A stretch of DNA of 64,000 bases from Desulfosporosinus acididurans (GCF_001029285.1 NZ_LDZY01000007.1:220233-284232), one strand, 5' to 3'; counted from the first letter of the stretch, positions 35,515-45,280 are shown. Numbers and translations are program-made. Notes: a model not told the origin generated them from the sequence alone.

Positions 35515-35825
35515 TTATCCGTTAATGATACAAGTATCATGACTGAGCGAGAAGACTAACCCAACTTTCGTTATTCTAGCTAAAATTTGGAGTAAAAAAA
35601 TATTTCAACCAAATTCCAATTAACTCCGAAAAGATTACGTTTTCTTACTCCTTAACAACTGGATTCTCAAAGTAGCCTGCCTAGCCGCATCGCCTAGCTA
35701 TAAAATTAACAAATACTTTTTTTATAACTCCCCTATCCTTTTAAAAATCTTTTCGTCTTAATATATGAAAGTAGGTTGGCGCCACCTATTATTTAAAAAA
35801 CGTTAGTTTTGGAAGGAGATTAAAA

Positions 35826-36263
35826 ATGAAAAATAAAATATTCGCTACAGTTGAGTCCAATAGTTTCTTAATTTTGCGTCTTGCATTGGGAATTATCTTT
35901 TTCGCTCATGGAGCTCAAAAACTCCTGGGTTGGTTTGGCGGTTACGGGTGGACAGGCACTATCGGTTTCTTTTCTTCATTGGGTATTCCCGCTGCATTAG
36001 GCGGTTTAGCCATATTAACTGAGTTCTTTGGCGGGATCGCAATTATTCTTGGCTTTTTAACTCGTCCGGCTGCACTTGGGCTTGCCATTGTCAATTTGGT
36101 AGCCATAGCAAAAGTCCACGGGGCTAATGGCTTCTTCTTAAATGGCCCCACTAATTCCGGTATTGAATACGTTTTTGCATTGTTCATGATTTCCCTCTTC
36201 TTGCTAATTAAGGGTGCAGGATTACTATCAATTGATAATGCCATTTCAAAGAAACTAAAATAA
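35826..36263 (+). CDS. DoxX-family membrane protein
   Basis: A 145-residue membrane protein with four hydrophobic helices. ILRLALGIIFFAHGAQKLLG and ILTEFFGGIAIILGFLTRPA are the DoxX signature. Family members are linked to thiol stress and quinone-dependent processes, though biochemical roles vary. GGAAGGAG precedes the ATG at 35826. The BFD-like gene starts 12 bases downstream, so they form one transcript. Confidence 0.92.
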   Translation: MKNKIFATVESNSFLILRLALGIIFFAHGAQKLLGWFGGYGWTGTIGFFSSLGIPAALGGLAILTEFFGGIAIILGFLTRPAALGLAIVNLVAIAKVHGANGFFLNGPTNSGIEYVFALFMISLFLLIKGAGLLSIDNAISKKLK

Positions 36264-36275
36264 CGGAGGATGAAA

Positions 36276-36668
36276 ATGTTAAAATCACTCATTTCAAAAA
36301 TATTTTCTAAAGAACAAAGCCAAGTAGTATGTGGCTGTATGAAAGTCACTGATCTGGACATTAAGAAAGCGATCAAGAATGGGGCGAGTTCCTTTGAAGA
36401 GGTTCAAGCCTTAACGAAAGTCGGAACAGGTTGCGGAAACTGTGTTGAGGGTAATAAAGTTTTAGTCAATGAGTTATTGTTGAAAAAGAAAATCGCTGAA
36501 AACCAAATTGTATGCGGCTGTATGAAAGTCACTGCCCAAGATATCGTAAATGCGATCAAGAATGGCGCCAAATCCTTTGAAGAGGTTCAAACCGTAACAA
36601 AGGTCGGAACCGGTTGCGGAAATTGCCTAGAAAGCAATAAAGCATTGGTAGCATTACTATTAAAATGA
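36276..36668 (+). CDS. Double BFD-like [2Fe-2S]-binding protein
   Basis: A 130-residue protein made of two near-identical BFD-like domains. Each reads VCGCMKVT..DI, then KVGTGCGNC, giving C-x-C plus C-x2-C ligands for one [2Fe-2S] cluster each. I chose the ATG at 36276 since GGAGG overlaps the earlier ATG at 36270. Two domains in tandem are unusual compared with the usual single ones. It may serve electron transfer or cluster delivery alongside the DoxX and dioxygenase genes. Confidence 0.88.
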   Translation: MLKSLISKIFSKEQSQVVCGCMKVTDLDIKKAIKNGASSFEEVQALTKVGTGCGNCVEGNKVLVNELLLKKKIAENQIVCGCMKVTAQDIVNAIKNGAKSFEEVQTVTKVGTGCGNCLESNKALVALLLK

Positions 36669-36710
36669 TTAAAGATTTCTTACAGTATAGATCAAAAGGA
36701 TCCTTTTTAG

Positions 36711-37521
36711 AAGTTTGACCTTATCATAACAAAGTTCATCAGCCGTTTTGCACGCAACGTTCAAGATTGTTTGGAAACTATCCGTAAACTTAAACTTCTT
36801 GGGATTGCTGTCCGGTTCGAAAAAGAGGCGATAGATACCCTAACAACCGAAAGCGAACTCATGTTTAGCATTCTAAGTTCCGTTGCCGAGGAAGAACTGG
36901 CCTCGATTTCTCAAAACATGCATTGGAGTAATCAACGAAGAGCAAGCTGCCATAGTGAGACGAATTATACAATAGGAAGGAAAAATTCTTGTGGAGTAGG
37001 GAGGATTAAAGAAGATACGATTAAAGGATTGTTTATCAGAGTGTTTAACCGGCTTTACACTGATCGAGCCAAATTGTTAGGAGATTATAAGGCAAAATTG
37101 GAACGAGAAAAGTTAACTGAGTTAGATAATGAGCGCATCGCGAAGTTAGATGAGGAAATTGAGAAACTCATCAAACAGGAACGGGCGCTCTTTTTATATA
37201 GAAGAAAAAGGTTACGCAGACCACAATCTTGTTAAAACTGAACACGATGTACTGGTTAAAACCTTGACCCAACTTCAAGCAGAACGATCCGATTGGATGT
37301 CGAAAGTCAATAAACGAGACACTCGCTTGGCTAGAACCTTAGAACTCGAAGCCGTACTTGAGGCTCAGGGGGACAAGCTTACAGAGTTTAACGATGATTT
37401 ATATAGGAAGTTAGTCGAAAAGATAGTGGTCAAAGAACGAACTAAATTAATATTCCAATTTAAAAATGGCCTTGCTTTCGAGGAAACGTATACCTTGAAG
37501 CGAGGCCACGACATTTTCTAG
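36711..37521 (+). pseudogene. Recombinase A copy 2, truncated and frameshifted
   Basis: It starts inside the resolvase domain (FDLIITKFISRFARN), without the N-terminal catalytic region. An internal deletion joins HWSNQRRASCHSET to NYTIGRKNSCGVGRIK, removing the recombinase domain. An extra base near 37196 (TTTATATAG against TTTAATAG in copy 1) shifts the frame before EEKGYADHNLVK. The C-terminus KRGHDIF is present. Not functional. Confidence 0.9.
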
Positions 37522-37553
37522 GGAGGTTTTTGTAAATGGCAACAGTAACAGTA
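37504..37553. repeat. Duplicated A/B junction, left copy
   Basis: This 50-base stretch spans the end of recombinase A and the first six codons of B (ATGGCAACAGTAACAGTA). It is repeated at 38273-38321, and the ferritin-like gene lies between the copies. Confidence 0.8.
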
Positions 37554-37584
37554 TACCTGAATAATTGAAGCTGAATAGATTTGA

Positions 37585-38154
37585 TCATCGAATATCAGTT
37601 GTTTTCCCGGAATACTCAGAGCCACAATATTTTTGAAGGGCTTTACTAAAGAGACAAATATGAACCTTTTCGTCCAATATGATTCGCTGAAGTATTGCTT
37701 GCACATGAAAATCCTCAATGCAGCGAATGTGTTTTTGGTATTCTTCTATTGCTTTATATTCAGCATCAATGTCTGATTTCAATTGATCACATAGATTTGT
37801 TCCATAATAAATGAATTTTCCAGACCAAAAATTCCCTTGAAGTGAACTTTTGGAACCCCTTATAACCGGATTTCCCCCAAGGTTAATTATTGTATCTGCA
37901 AGTATTTCCATGTGAAGCATTTCGGCAATTGAAACGTTTTTTAGTAAATCCCCAAGCTCCTTATCAATTTGGCTAAATAAAAAATGATGATAAAGATATT
38001 GACTAATGGCAGAAAATTCACTAACTATACCCGCATAGTCATCCATTAATATTTCAACATATCTAAGATTAGGCCTAAGAACTTTCACTTCAGGGTAGGG
38101 AGATGGGTCAGAGTATTCCCCTCTTTTATGTCTTTCATAATTAGTTTCGCTCAT
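37585..38154 (-). CDS. Ferritin-like diiron protein (CotJC/Mn-catalase-like)
   Basis: A 189-residue four-helix protein. EFSAISQYLYHHFLF, then VSIAEMLHMEILADTIINLG, EYKAIEEYQKHI and ILDEKVHICLF give Glu and E-x2-H pairs as in diiron/dimanganese ferritin-like proteins. CotJC-type and ferritin-like proteins of spore formers are the nearest likeness. The ATG at 38154 follows GGAGGG. It is opposite in strand to the flanking recombinase pieces and lies exactly between the duplicated A/B junctions, so it entered or was trapped there. Confidence 0.82.
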   Translation of the reverse strand: MSETNYERHKRGEYSDPSPYPEVKVLRPNLRYVEILMDDYAGIVSEFSAISQYLYHHFLFSQIDKELGDLLKNVSIAEMLHMEILADTIINLGGNPVIRGSKSSLQGNFWSGKFIYYGTNLCDQLKSDIDAEYKAIEEYQKHIRCIEDFHVQAILQRIILDEKVHICLFSKALQKYCGSEYSGKTTDIR

Positions 38155-38272
38155 CACATTGCCCTCCAAGAAAAAATTATTATATTTATATGTTATGAAA
38201 ATATTGGTAGGAGGTACATGTTTCTTAGTAACTACTTCAATTTATAAACTGCTTTAGCTTTGATAATCTCAC

Positions 38273-38321
38273 GGTCACAATATTTTCTAAGGGGGATTTT
38301 ATAATGGCAACAGTAACAGTA
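38273..38321. repeat. Duplicated A/B junction, right copy
   Basis: Contains the last codons of recombinase A (GHNIF and stop), the GGGGGATTTT spacer and ATGGCAACAGTAACAGTA of recombinase B. It matches 37504-37553. Confidence 0.8.
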
Positions 38322-39589
38322 ATTCCAGCAAAACCAATGCAAGAATTGAAAGGTCTTGAGGCCACGGCAAAACTCAGAGTTTGTGCTTATGCTCGGGTTT
38401 CAACAGATAATGAAGAGCAATTATCCAGCTAGCAGGCGCAGGTTGAACATTACACCTCTTACATCCAGAATAATCCGGCTTGGGAATTCGTTGAAATTTT
38501 CTCTGACGAAGGAATCAGTGGCACGAATACTAAGAAACGAGAGGGTTTCAATCGCATGATTGACGAATGTATGGCAGGCAGGATTGACATGGTTATTACC
38601 AAATCAATTAGCAGATTTGCCCGTAATACCCTTGATACTTTGAAGTATGTACGGCAACTTAAGGAGAAAGGAGTAGCGATTTTTTTCGAAAAAGAATCTG
38701 TGAACACTTTGGATTCTAAAGGGGAATTTCTAATAACTTTGCTTGGAAGCCTGGCCCAAGAAAGTGGTACGACAGTACGGTGATTGGAATACTCAAAAAT
38801 GTGAAATATATGGGTGATGCACTACTCCAAAAAACCTACACTGTTGATTTTCTAACAAAAAAGCGTGTGATAAATACCGGCCATGCAGCCCAGTATTATG
38901 TTGAGGATAGTCATGAAGCTATTGTTTCTAAGGAAGAGTTTGCTGCGGTGCAGGCGGAATTTGAAAGACGGTCAAACTTGCGGGGGTATTCCAAGACTGG
39001 GAAGAGTAAGTTCACGAGTGATTATGCTTTTTCCGGTAAGTTGTTCTGCGGAAATTGCGGTTCAAAATTCAGGCGCAGTAGATGGGGAAGTGGTAAGAAT
39101 CTGCAGATTGTTTGGATATGTATAAACCATCAAACTGGCGGTGGCTGTGAAATGAAGGCCGTTAAGGAGAAAGCTTTGGAACAGGCGTTTGTGCGGGCTA
39201 TGAACAGAATCATTGCTAATAAAGGGGCCTATATAATAGAAGAAACTAGTGGCCCGGAGTTTGACTTCGAGGCTATTGATGCCAAGATAGCAGAACTTCA
39301 GCAAGAGCTGATGAATGCGGTGCGGAATAATCAGGAGTATTCGACTGCTGAAATTGAAAGGTTGCAGGCGAGTAAGCAGAGGCTGAAGAATGATGAAGCT
39401 GAGAGGGTGTGGAGGAATAGAATTGTTGGGGAGTTCAAGGCTTATCTAGCGGCTAGGGACGGCAAGCTGCTGGATAAGTTTGATAGGGACTTGTTTAGGA
39501 AGTTAGTTGAGAAGGTTAGAGTGGAGTCGATAGTTGAGGTGGAATTTGTTTTTAAGGTGGGGGTTGTGGGTAGGGAGATATTAAATTAG
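38304..39589 (+). pseudogene. Recombinase B copy 2, nonsense codon and internal deletion
   Basis: Starts [17 protein letters not shown] as copy 1. The Tyr codon in SSYQAQ is TAG here. The frame then continues normally to LITLLGSLAQE, where a deletion jumps to KWYDSTVIGILKN and shifts the frame, removing about 85 codons. The C-terminal part (YCGNCGSKF-like zinc ribbon and coiled coil) is open to 39589. Not functional. Confidence 0.92.
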
Positions 39590-39723
39590 ATTTGTTGGTA
39601 TCATTGAAAACCATAATTTCGGTATACAGTACTAAGGAGTAATTTCAGATATTATCATTATATTGGTTCTTTTAAAGAAATATTTAATTAACGGCTTGTT
39701 GTTGCACTTATATTAATAGTGCA

Positions 39724-39755
39724 TAGCCCCTATATCATTAAGGTACTAGGGGCTA
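39724..39755. terminator. Hairpin between recombinase copy 2 and the kinase gene
   Basis: TAGCCCCTA (39724-39732) pairs with TAGGGGCTA (39747-39755). It lies between converging genes. The rest of 39590-39927 shows no gene. Confidence 0.6.
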
Positions 39756-39927
39756 ACCTTCAAAGGTTTGTCGACTGTTTTTTTGTTTGCTGGTTTGTTG
39801 CTTCGTTTTCCTTATATGGTACCAGGTAGAAATAACTAACACTACTGTAAAAAAGGTAACACTTGCTTCTTTCGTAACTAAGAATTCCAGCTCATAACCC
39901 CCTCCAAAAGCTGATTAAACTCATCTG

Positions 39928-41004
39928 TTAACTTAACGGCTGCCAAACATTAAAGCTAAGGGTTTCATTTTGAGTTTCCGCCCAAATAGAGCCGCCATGC
40001 AGCTCAACAATACTTTTTGCAATAGCAAGGCCTAAACCTGTACCGCCAGTTTCTTTAGACCTGGATTTTTCAAGTCTATAAAACCGATCAAACAGATGGG
40101 CTAAGCTTTCAGAGTCGATGGAATTTGCTCTGTTCGTTATGGTCATTTTTACTCCGTTGTTCTCCGCGCAAAGGCTTACAGAGACATTCCCAGGTTTAAG
40201 GCTGTATTTGAGTGCATTCCCCAATAAATTTCCTATAACTCTTACATATATTTCAGGGTCGATTTTTACAAAGTATTTATCATTGGGGATAGACGTCTGT
40301 AAATTTAGACGGTCTTTGTCAAACAGAGGCCCATAGTCCAGTACGATTTGCCGAACAATATCGTTCAGACATAATCTTTTATAATTTAGATTGATATCCT
40401 TTCCCTGAAGCTTGGTGTACTCAAACAGGTTTTCAATTAAGTCTTCAAGCATTTCGGTTCGACCAAAAGCAATGTTTATATAAGTTTCAAGTTCTTCTAA
40501 AGTTTTATACTGTTTATCCTTTAGCAATTGAAGATACCCTTTGATTGATGTTAACGGAGTTCGTAAATCATGGGAAACGTCACAAATCAGTTCACTTTTA
40601 CTATTTTCAATTTCTCTTTCGTAATCAAATTTTGACTTCAACTCTTGAGACATTATGTTAATATTTAGGCAAAGGTCTGAAATTTCATCATTACCTCGTA
40701 TTTCGATCTTTGAACCAAACCCTTCATGGGTAATATCCTTAACTTGTTGAGAGATATATTTAAGGTATTTGATTTTTCTGTTAATAATAAGAAAAAAGGT
40801 AAAGGCAAAGATACCAACGCTGATAACAAATACTGTTACAAAGATGGCAATAATAAAGATAGGACTCCTGTGTTCTATATCTAAAACAACATTAATCCTC
40901 GATACACAATTTAAAGCCATCCCTAAAACTACCAATGAAACAAAAAAGCTTATTATAATTGCCAAAAACAATTGCAGACTAATTTTAATTCGTAATTTAC
41001 TCAA
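39928..41004 (-). CDS. Sensor histidine kinase (HAMP, HisKA, HATPase)
   Basis: A 358-residue sensor kinase with two membrane helices (about residues 10-35 and 60-85), a HAMP linker, the H box CDVSHDLRTPLTSIKGYLQLL, the N box NLLGNALKYS and the G box GGTGLGLAIAKSIVELHGG. The TTG start at 41004 overlaps the end of the regulator gene by 8 bases, a typical coupled arrangement. It most resembles VanS/BaeS-type kinases sensing the cell envelope. Confidence 0.93.
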   Translation of the reverse strand: MSKLRIKISLQLFLAIIISFFVSLVVLGMALNCVSRINVVLDIEHRSPIFIIAIFVTVFVISVGIFAFTFFLIINRKIKYLKYISQQVKDITHEGFGSKIEIRGNDEISDLCLNINIMSQELKSKFDYEREIENSKSELICDVSHDLRTPLTSIKGYLQLLKDKQYKTLEELETYINIAFGRTEMLEDLIENLFEYTKLQGKDINLNYKRLCLNDIVRQIVLDYGPLFDKDRLNLQTSIPNDKYFVKIDPEIYVRVIGNLLGNALKYSLKPGNVSVSLCAENNGVKMTITNRANSIDSESLAHLFDRFYRLEKSRSKETGGTGLGLAIAKSIVELHGGSIWAETQNETLSFNVWQPLS

Positions 41005-41701
41005 TTTTATATCCGACTCCCCAAACGTTTTTAATATATCTGGGCTTCCGAGGATTATCCTCAATTTTCTCACGGATATTTCGAATATGAACCATGACGG
41101 TATTCTCGGATTCCATCATAGGTTCCTTCCATATACTTTCAAAAATCCGTTCACTACTAAAGACCATTCCCTTATGACGGGCAAGCAGCTCTAAAATAGC
41201 AAATTCTTTAGGAGTAAGTTTAACGTCTTTCTTATTAAGTATGACTTGATGAGTTGACGTCTTGATTTTTAAATTTCCGATATCGATTTCATCATCGTTG
41301 GCAGCGTCTGTGGGTTCATTAGAGTGGCTAAAACGAAGGTAACGCCTTAACTGAGACTTCACTCTGGCAACCAGCTCCAGGGGATTAAAGGGTTTTGTCA
41401 TATAATCATCAGCCCCAACGCTGAGTCCATGAATTTTATGCATATCCTCAGTCTTTGCAGATAACATAATAATCGGTACTTGGTTTTTCTCACGAATTTT
41501 TAGACACGCTTGAATCCCATCAAGTTTGGGCATCATGACATCCAGTATTATAAGGTGTACATTATTATTAGAAAGGACATCCAGAGCTTCCAAGCCATCT
41601 CCGGCTTTTAGGACTTGAAAACTTTCATTCTTTAGGTAGATTTCAATGAGATTGCGTATCTCGGTATCATCATCAATCACTAAAATCATGGGTTGTTCCA
41701 T
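40997..41701 (-). CDS. OmpR/PhoB-type response regulator
   Basis: A 234-residue regulator with a receiver domain (VIDDDTEIRN, LDVMMPKLDG with the phospho-acceptor Asp, and MTKPFNPLELVARV) and a winged-helix DNA-binding domain (LTPKEFAILELLARHKG, then VMVHIRNIREKIEDNPRKPRYI). The ATG at 41701 follows AGGAGG. It starts 10 bases after the DedA gene stop and forms an operon with it and the kinase. Confidence 0.94.
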   Translation of the reverse strand: MEQPMILVIDDDTEIRNLIEIYLKNESFQVLKAGDGLEALDVLSNNNVHLIILDVMMPKLDGIQACLKIREKNQVPIIMLSAKTEDMHKIHGLSVGADDYMTKPFNPLELVARVKSQLRRYLRFSHSNEPTDAANDDEIDIGNLKIKTSTHQVILNKKDVKLTPKEFAILELLARHKGMVFSSERIFESIWKEPMMESENTVMVHIRNIREKIEDNPRKPRYIKNVWGVGYKIE

Positions 41702-41711
41702 GGTAAACCTC

Positions 41712-42314
41712 CTAAACAGTTGGGCTTGGTTTTGCATAATGATACAAGCGTAAGACTAGGAAAACTACAGCTAATATGCCAAGTGTATACCAGCCATACT
41801 TTTCGACTAGAATACTAAGCTGTTCAATATAATTTCCAAATAGCCTTCCCAGGAAGAAATAGATTAAGGTCCATATTAAGCCTGTTGAATAAGAATATAA
41901 TGCATATTTAGGATAAGGCATTTTGCCGATTCCTACAAGGTACGGCATCAGATGGCGAACTACCGGCAAAAAGTAGCTAATAACCAGAGCATACTTTCCG
42001 AATTTATTCAGTATAGCTTGGGATTTAACAAGATAGCTCCCGGTTGATTGTTTATTCTTTATTACTCGATCAAGAATTTTTACACCAATACGATTTCCTA
42101 GGAAATATCCTACAGATAAACCTGATACAACTCCCATATAGGTAAGAATAAACGCTGGGATCGGGTGAAGTAAGCCAAGTGTAGTTACCAATCCGCCCGT
42201 CATCACGATAGCTTCATCAGGAATGGGCATTCCAACAATCCCCAACCATAATGCAAAGAATAAGGCTAAATAGCCGTAGTGCACAATTAAATTGAGTAAT
42301 ATATCATAATGCAT
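41712..42314 (-). CDS. DedA-family membrane protein
   Basis: A 200-residue membrane protein. PIPDEAIVMTGGLVTTLG and SYFLPVVRHLMPYLVGIGKM are the conserved DedA signatures. DedA proteins act in envelope homeostasis as lipid flippases (undecaprenyl phosphate or phospholipid) and affect resistance to cationic peptides. AGGAGG precedes the ATG at 42314. It lies between a methyltransferase and a two-component system, suggesting a membrane-lipid response unit. Confidence 0.93.
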   Translation of the reverse strand: MHYDILLNLIVHYGYLALFFALWLGIVGMPIPDEAIVMTGGLVTTLGLLHPIPAFILTYMGVVSGLSVGYFLGNRIGVKILDRVIKNKQSTGSYLVKSQAILNKFGKYALVISYFLPVVRHLMPYLVGIGKMPYPKYALYSYSTGLIWTLIYFFLGRLFGNYIEQLSILVEKYGWYTLGILAVVFLVLRLYHYAKPSPTV

Positions 42315-42325
42315 CTCACTTCCTC

Positions 42326-42907
42326 CTACTTACGACAGACGTAGACGAAGGCTGGCGGGATATTAAGTGGTACAAAGGAGATCTCAACCTGTGAGAAATT
42401 ATTCATTAGCATTGTTTTCATCTGCAGAGAATATTGGAACGTAACAAAGATTCCGTTTGGTTTTAAAGAGTTTATAACACCATCAATGATACGTTTTCGA
42501 ACAGATGCTTCAAATAACGTGAAGGGCAATCCTGAAACAACGGCATCAAGTGAACCTATTTCAGCCGCTTGGAGCTGTTCGGATAAGGCTAGTGCATCTT
42601 CGAAATACATCATTTCAGGGTAACAAGTCTTCAGTTTGCACCGCATTTCATGGTCTTTTTCGAACACAGCAGCTTTACAATCCGGATGCTTAAATGAGTC
42701 AATATATTTTGTGAATACACCCGTACCTGCACCTAACTCTGCAATAGACCTTATACTTCTCCAATCGAGAGGTTCGAGCATTTTTGCAGCAAGAAACTTT
42801 GAACTAGGTGTAACACTCCCTATTTGGAATGGGGATTCTATAAACTTCCTTAGGAAAAATAACTTGTTCGCTGAATTTAAGGCGAGATTGGAATTTTTAA
42901 TAGACAT
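42326..42907 (-). CDS. PmtA-like class I methyltransferase
   Basis: A 193-residue SAM-dependent methyltransferase. FIESPFQIGSVTPSSKFLA at the N-terminus and IAELGAGTGVFTKYI (SAM motif I) are typical of PmtA-like phospholipid N-methyltransferases and relatives. VVSGLPFTLFEASVR takes the place of the substrate loop. It is the first gene of the minus-strand operon with DedA and the two-component system. Whether the substrate is phosphatidylethanolamine cannot be told. Confidence 0.88.
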   Translation of the reverse strand: MSIKNSNLALNSANKLFFLRKFIESPFQIGSVTPSSKFLAAKMLEPLDWRSIRSIAELGAGTGVFTKYIDSFKHPDCKAAVFEKDHEMRCKLKTCYPEMMYFEDALALSEQLQAAEIGSLDAVVSGLPFTLFEASVRKRIIDGVINSLKPNGIFVTFQYSLQMKTMLMNNFSQVEISFVPLNIPPAFVYVCRK

Positions 42908-43037
42908 GTATACACTTCCCTTCGTCGAAATCTATCATACTTGATAAAAATAAAGACTTAGGGAGGGAAAAACTAAAGACTTTCTGAAGTTTTTCACTTG
43001 TCATTATGCAGGAAAATAAAACCCTAACGTGACTAGC

Positions 43038-43078
43038 AAAGGGCATTTAAACTGAACTGCAGTTTGAATGCCCTTTTT
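43038..43078. terminator. Rho-independent terminator, bidirectional type
   Basis: AAAGGGCATTTAAACT (43038-43053) pairs with AGTTTGAATGCCCTTT (43061-43076) with one G-T pair; T's follow on the plus strand. The region 42908-43263 otherwise shows no gene. Confidence 0.78.
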
Positions 43079-43263
43079 GATAAGGTGTTACTTGGAATGA
43101 ATTCTCCCTTGTTTAATATTTAAGTATAATGTACTTCTCAGCAGGAATGCCGGAATAAAAAAGTAAGGATTTATTAGACATTACAACATTTTTTTTGCTC
43201 TAGGATTTTTTTAGGTTGTTGTATGGGAATGAGTAAAAATAGTTAAAAGTAACTGCTAGGAGT

Positions 43264-44027
43264 CTAATCGCTGATCACTTGGTGAATTCCTTCAAATGTT
43301 GTGCATTGAGAAATGTCAATTTCATCTTTCATGTGACCGTAAAAGGATTCCTGCGGAGCGTTATCCCAACAATTTGCCTTTCGGGACATAGACTGCCTCA
43401 GTTCACTGCCTTTATCAGTTGGATAAACTTTATACTTGTGTAGTGTGACCCTTGATCCGAATTAATCAGGGTCTCAGCTGTCAAAGAGATACCATAATTC
43501 TTGACGAGCTGGTTCACAGTTTCCAGAACAAAATCAATTTCGAGAGATTCACTCAGTACCCAAGCGAGCAACTCTTTTGTACAGGCGTCAATGATAGTAG
43601 ACATATAGCACCGTGGCGCCTTTCCATTAATTATGTAGGTAATATCCGTCAGCAGAACAGCGCGGGGGCCGTGTGTTTCAAATTCCCGGTTCAGCAGGTT
43701 GGGAGCCACATTGTTGGTTTTCAGTGCTTTGGCCATTCTCTGGTACGGATTTGCTTTGCGAATAGGACAGAAAAGTCGATATTTGTTCATCAAACGTCGG
43801 ATTTTCTTAATGTTCATGTGCACCGGAGGAGCCATATGAAGAAGCCGCATGTAAATACCGCGGGCTCCCTTATTGTAACCACGAAATCGGTAAGCTTCCA
43901 CAATTATTAGGAAATCCTTTTGGTCTTGTTCTTCACGTTGTCGTCTGAGGTCTTTCGTTTCAAGGTAATGGTAGTATCCGGACCGCGAAACACCAGCAGC
44001 AGCGCATAGCCAGGCAATATTCAGCAA
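43264..44027 (-). pseudogene. IS3-family transposase OrfB, frameshifted and truncated
   Basis: The first part (GVSRSGYYHYLETKDLRRQR, then TDITYIINGKAPRCY and NSDQGSHYTS) is the HTH_21 and integrase core of IS3-type OrfB, with two catalytic Asp in view. A one-base loss at LIKGSEL shifts the frame. The continuation (QSMSRKANCWDNAPQESFYG) carries the catalytic Glu but stops soon after. OrfA and the terminal repeats were not found. Confidence 0.88.
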
Positions 44028-44035
44028 ATTGTTGT

Positions 44036-44501
44036 CTCACTGAGTCATCTCGCGAGGTATTTGCTAACAAGGTATTATGAATCAATTGTTGTGTGATCGG
44101 TATCTACGCAATTGGACTCTATGACACGATGAGTAAGCAAGAAACATTTGCCTTCTACGCCAATGTCATTTACTTCGGTCATGGGGCTAACGGATTGTAT
44201 CAAGCAGCAGAGAAATACTTTGGAAGAACTCCGTCAGAATTGAACGCAGGAGACTCTAAATCATTTCCGCAAAAGTTCCTCGAAAGAATTAACCATGCTT
44301 GCAGGTATTCCTAATGCCCCAAGTGTTTATGATCCATATCATAACCTGACACTCGCTCGGCAACGGCAACGTATTGTCGTGCAGTGTATGGTCGATAATG
44401 GAGTCATTAACAAATCACAGGCTGAGCAGATTCTTAGTGAACCTTTAGAATTGAAGGGGTCTATTTCATCCTCTGGAAAAGCAAATCTAATTCTAATTTA
44501 G
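44036..44501 (+). pseudogene. GT51 transglycosylase remnant (PBP1-type)
   Basis: NVIYFGHGANGLYQAAEKYF and GRTPSELN, then in another frame LAGIPNAPSVYDPYHN and QRIVVQCMVDNGVI, match the glycosyltransferase 51 domain of class A penicillin-binding proteins. The catalytic N-terminal part and the whole transpeptidase domain are missing, and a frameshift near 44255-44290 splits the rest. Non-functional. Confidence 0.82.
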
Positions 44502-44762
44502 GTTTTAATGTTTGTGATTGTAAACTGAGTTCCATGCGTGGTGATTTTTCACAGATGTTTAATTGAATTTTCATATATATTTCACGTAAACTTAAATAAT
44601 ATCGGTTACTCTATTAAGCATAAGGCAATGACCACCAAATCAGATTGAAAGAGATGGTTTATTATGAGATTGATCATCACATTGTTATCATGTGGCTTTT
44701 TGTTCACCCTATTGAGGAGCTTCGCAATTTCTGATAAAAGCTAAAGAAAGAGTGATATTATT

Positions 44763-44909
44763 ATGGAATTAGAAAAACGAATTGAAAAACTGAGATTGCA
44801 AATGATAAAAGCTGCAGCAGATAAAGACCTAAAGGATCCAAGAGTGATTAAAGTTAGTGATAAGCTGGACAGATTGATCAACGAATTTTATGCTAAACGA
44901 ACGGCCTAA
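44763..44909 (+). CDS. Spo0E-like aspartyl-phosphate phosphatase, 48 aa
   Basis: MELEKRIEKLRLQMIKAA, then VIKVSDKLDRLINEFY: two helices with the S-x-x-L-D-x-L-I signature of Spo0E-type phosphatases. Ribosome binding site AAGAGTG precedes the ATG. It is a second, diverged member after the one at 33199. The region 44502-44762 upstream shows no other gene. Confidence 0.82.
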   Translation: MELEKRIEKLRLQMIKAAADKDLKDPRVIKVSDKLDRLINEFYAKRTA

Positions 44910-45101
44910 GGGTATGGGCAGGGCTACATATCTGAACCTCAGACATGGTTTAGCAGCCGTTCTCTTCTTAAGTCGGACGATATTTATTATTCCAATACGA
45001 ACCCAATTGAATCTAATAATTCGGATTCATCCAAAACCTAATAAACTGGATAAGTTTCTTCCCCTCCGCTGTATGGATACTTCCTTTACCATGGCATTCT
45101 T

Positions 45102-45263
45102 TACAAAGATATATGTGCTGAGTGTAAACGACAATTCTATTGTATGTATCCATGTGAAAGCTGGTTAATTGAAAATGATAAATGCCCGGTTTGCGGGAAT
45201 AAGCTTATCCATGTTGCGGGATGCACGGAGTGTATAACGGGTGATTGGTCAAAATGTGGGTAA
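45102..45263 (+). pseudogene. Cys-rich mini-protein family, copy without a start
   Basis: The frame reads YKDICAECKRQFYCMYPCES, continues with NDKCPVCGNKLIHVAGCTEC and ends DWSKCG. It matches the 53-aa proteins at 47517 and 51151 but has no ATG at the equivalent position; the frame continues upstream into unrelated sequence. Probably a diverged or damaged copy. Confidence 0.65.
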
Positions 45264-45280
45264 TTTTTAGACGGACTGAA

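Noticed and set aside
44890..45168. 92-aa plus-strand ORF after the Spo0E-like gene
   Set aside because: It overlaps the Spo0E-like 3' end and the Cys-rich frame, has no ribosome binding site and no family likeness.
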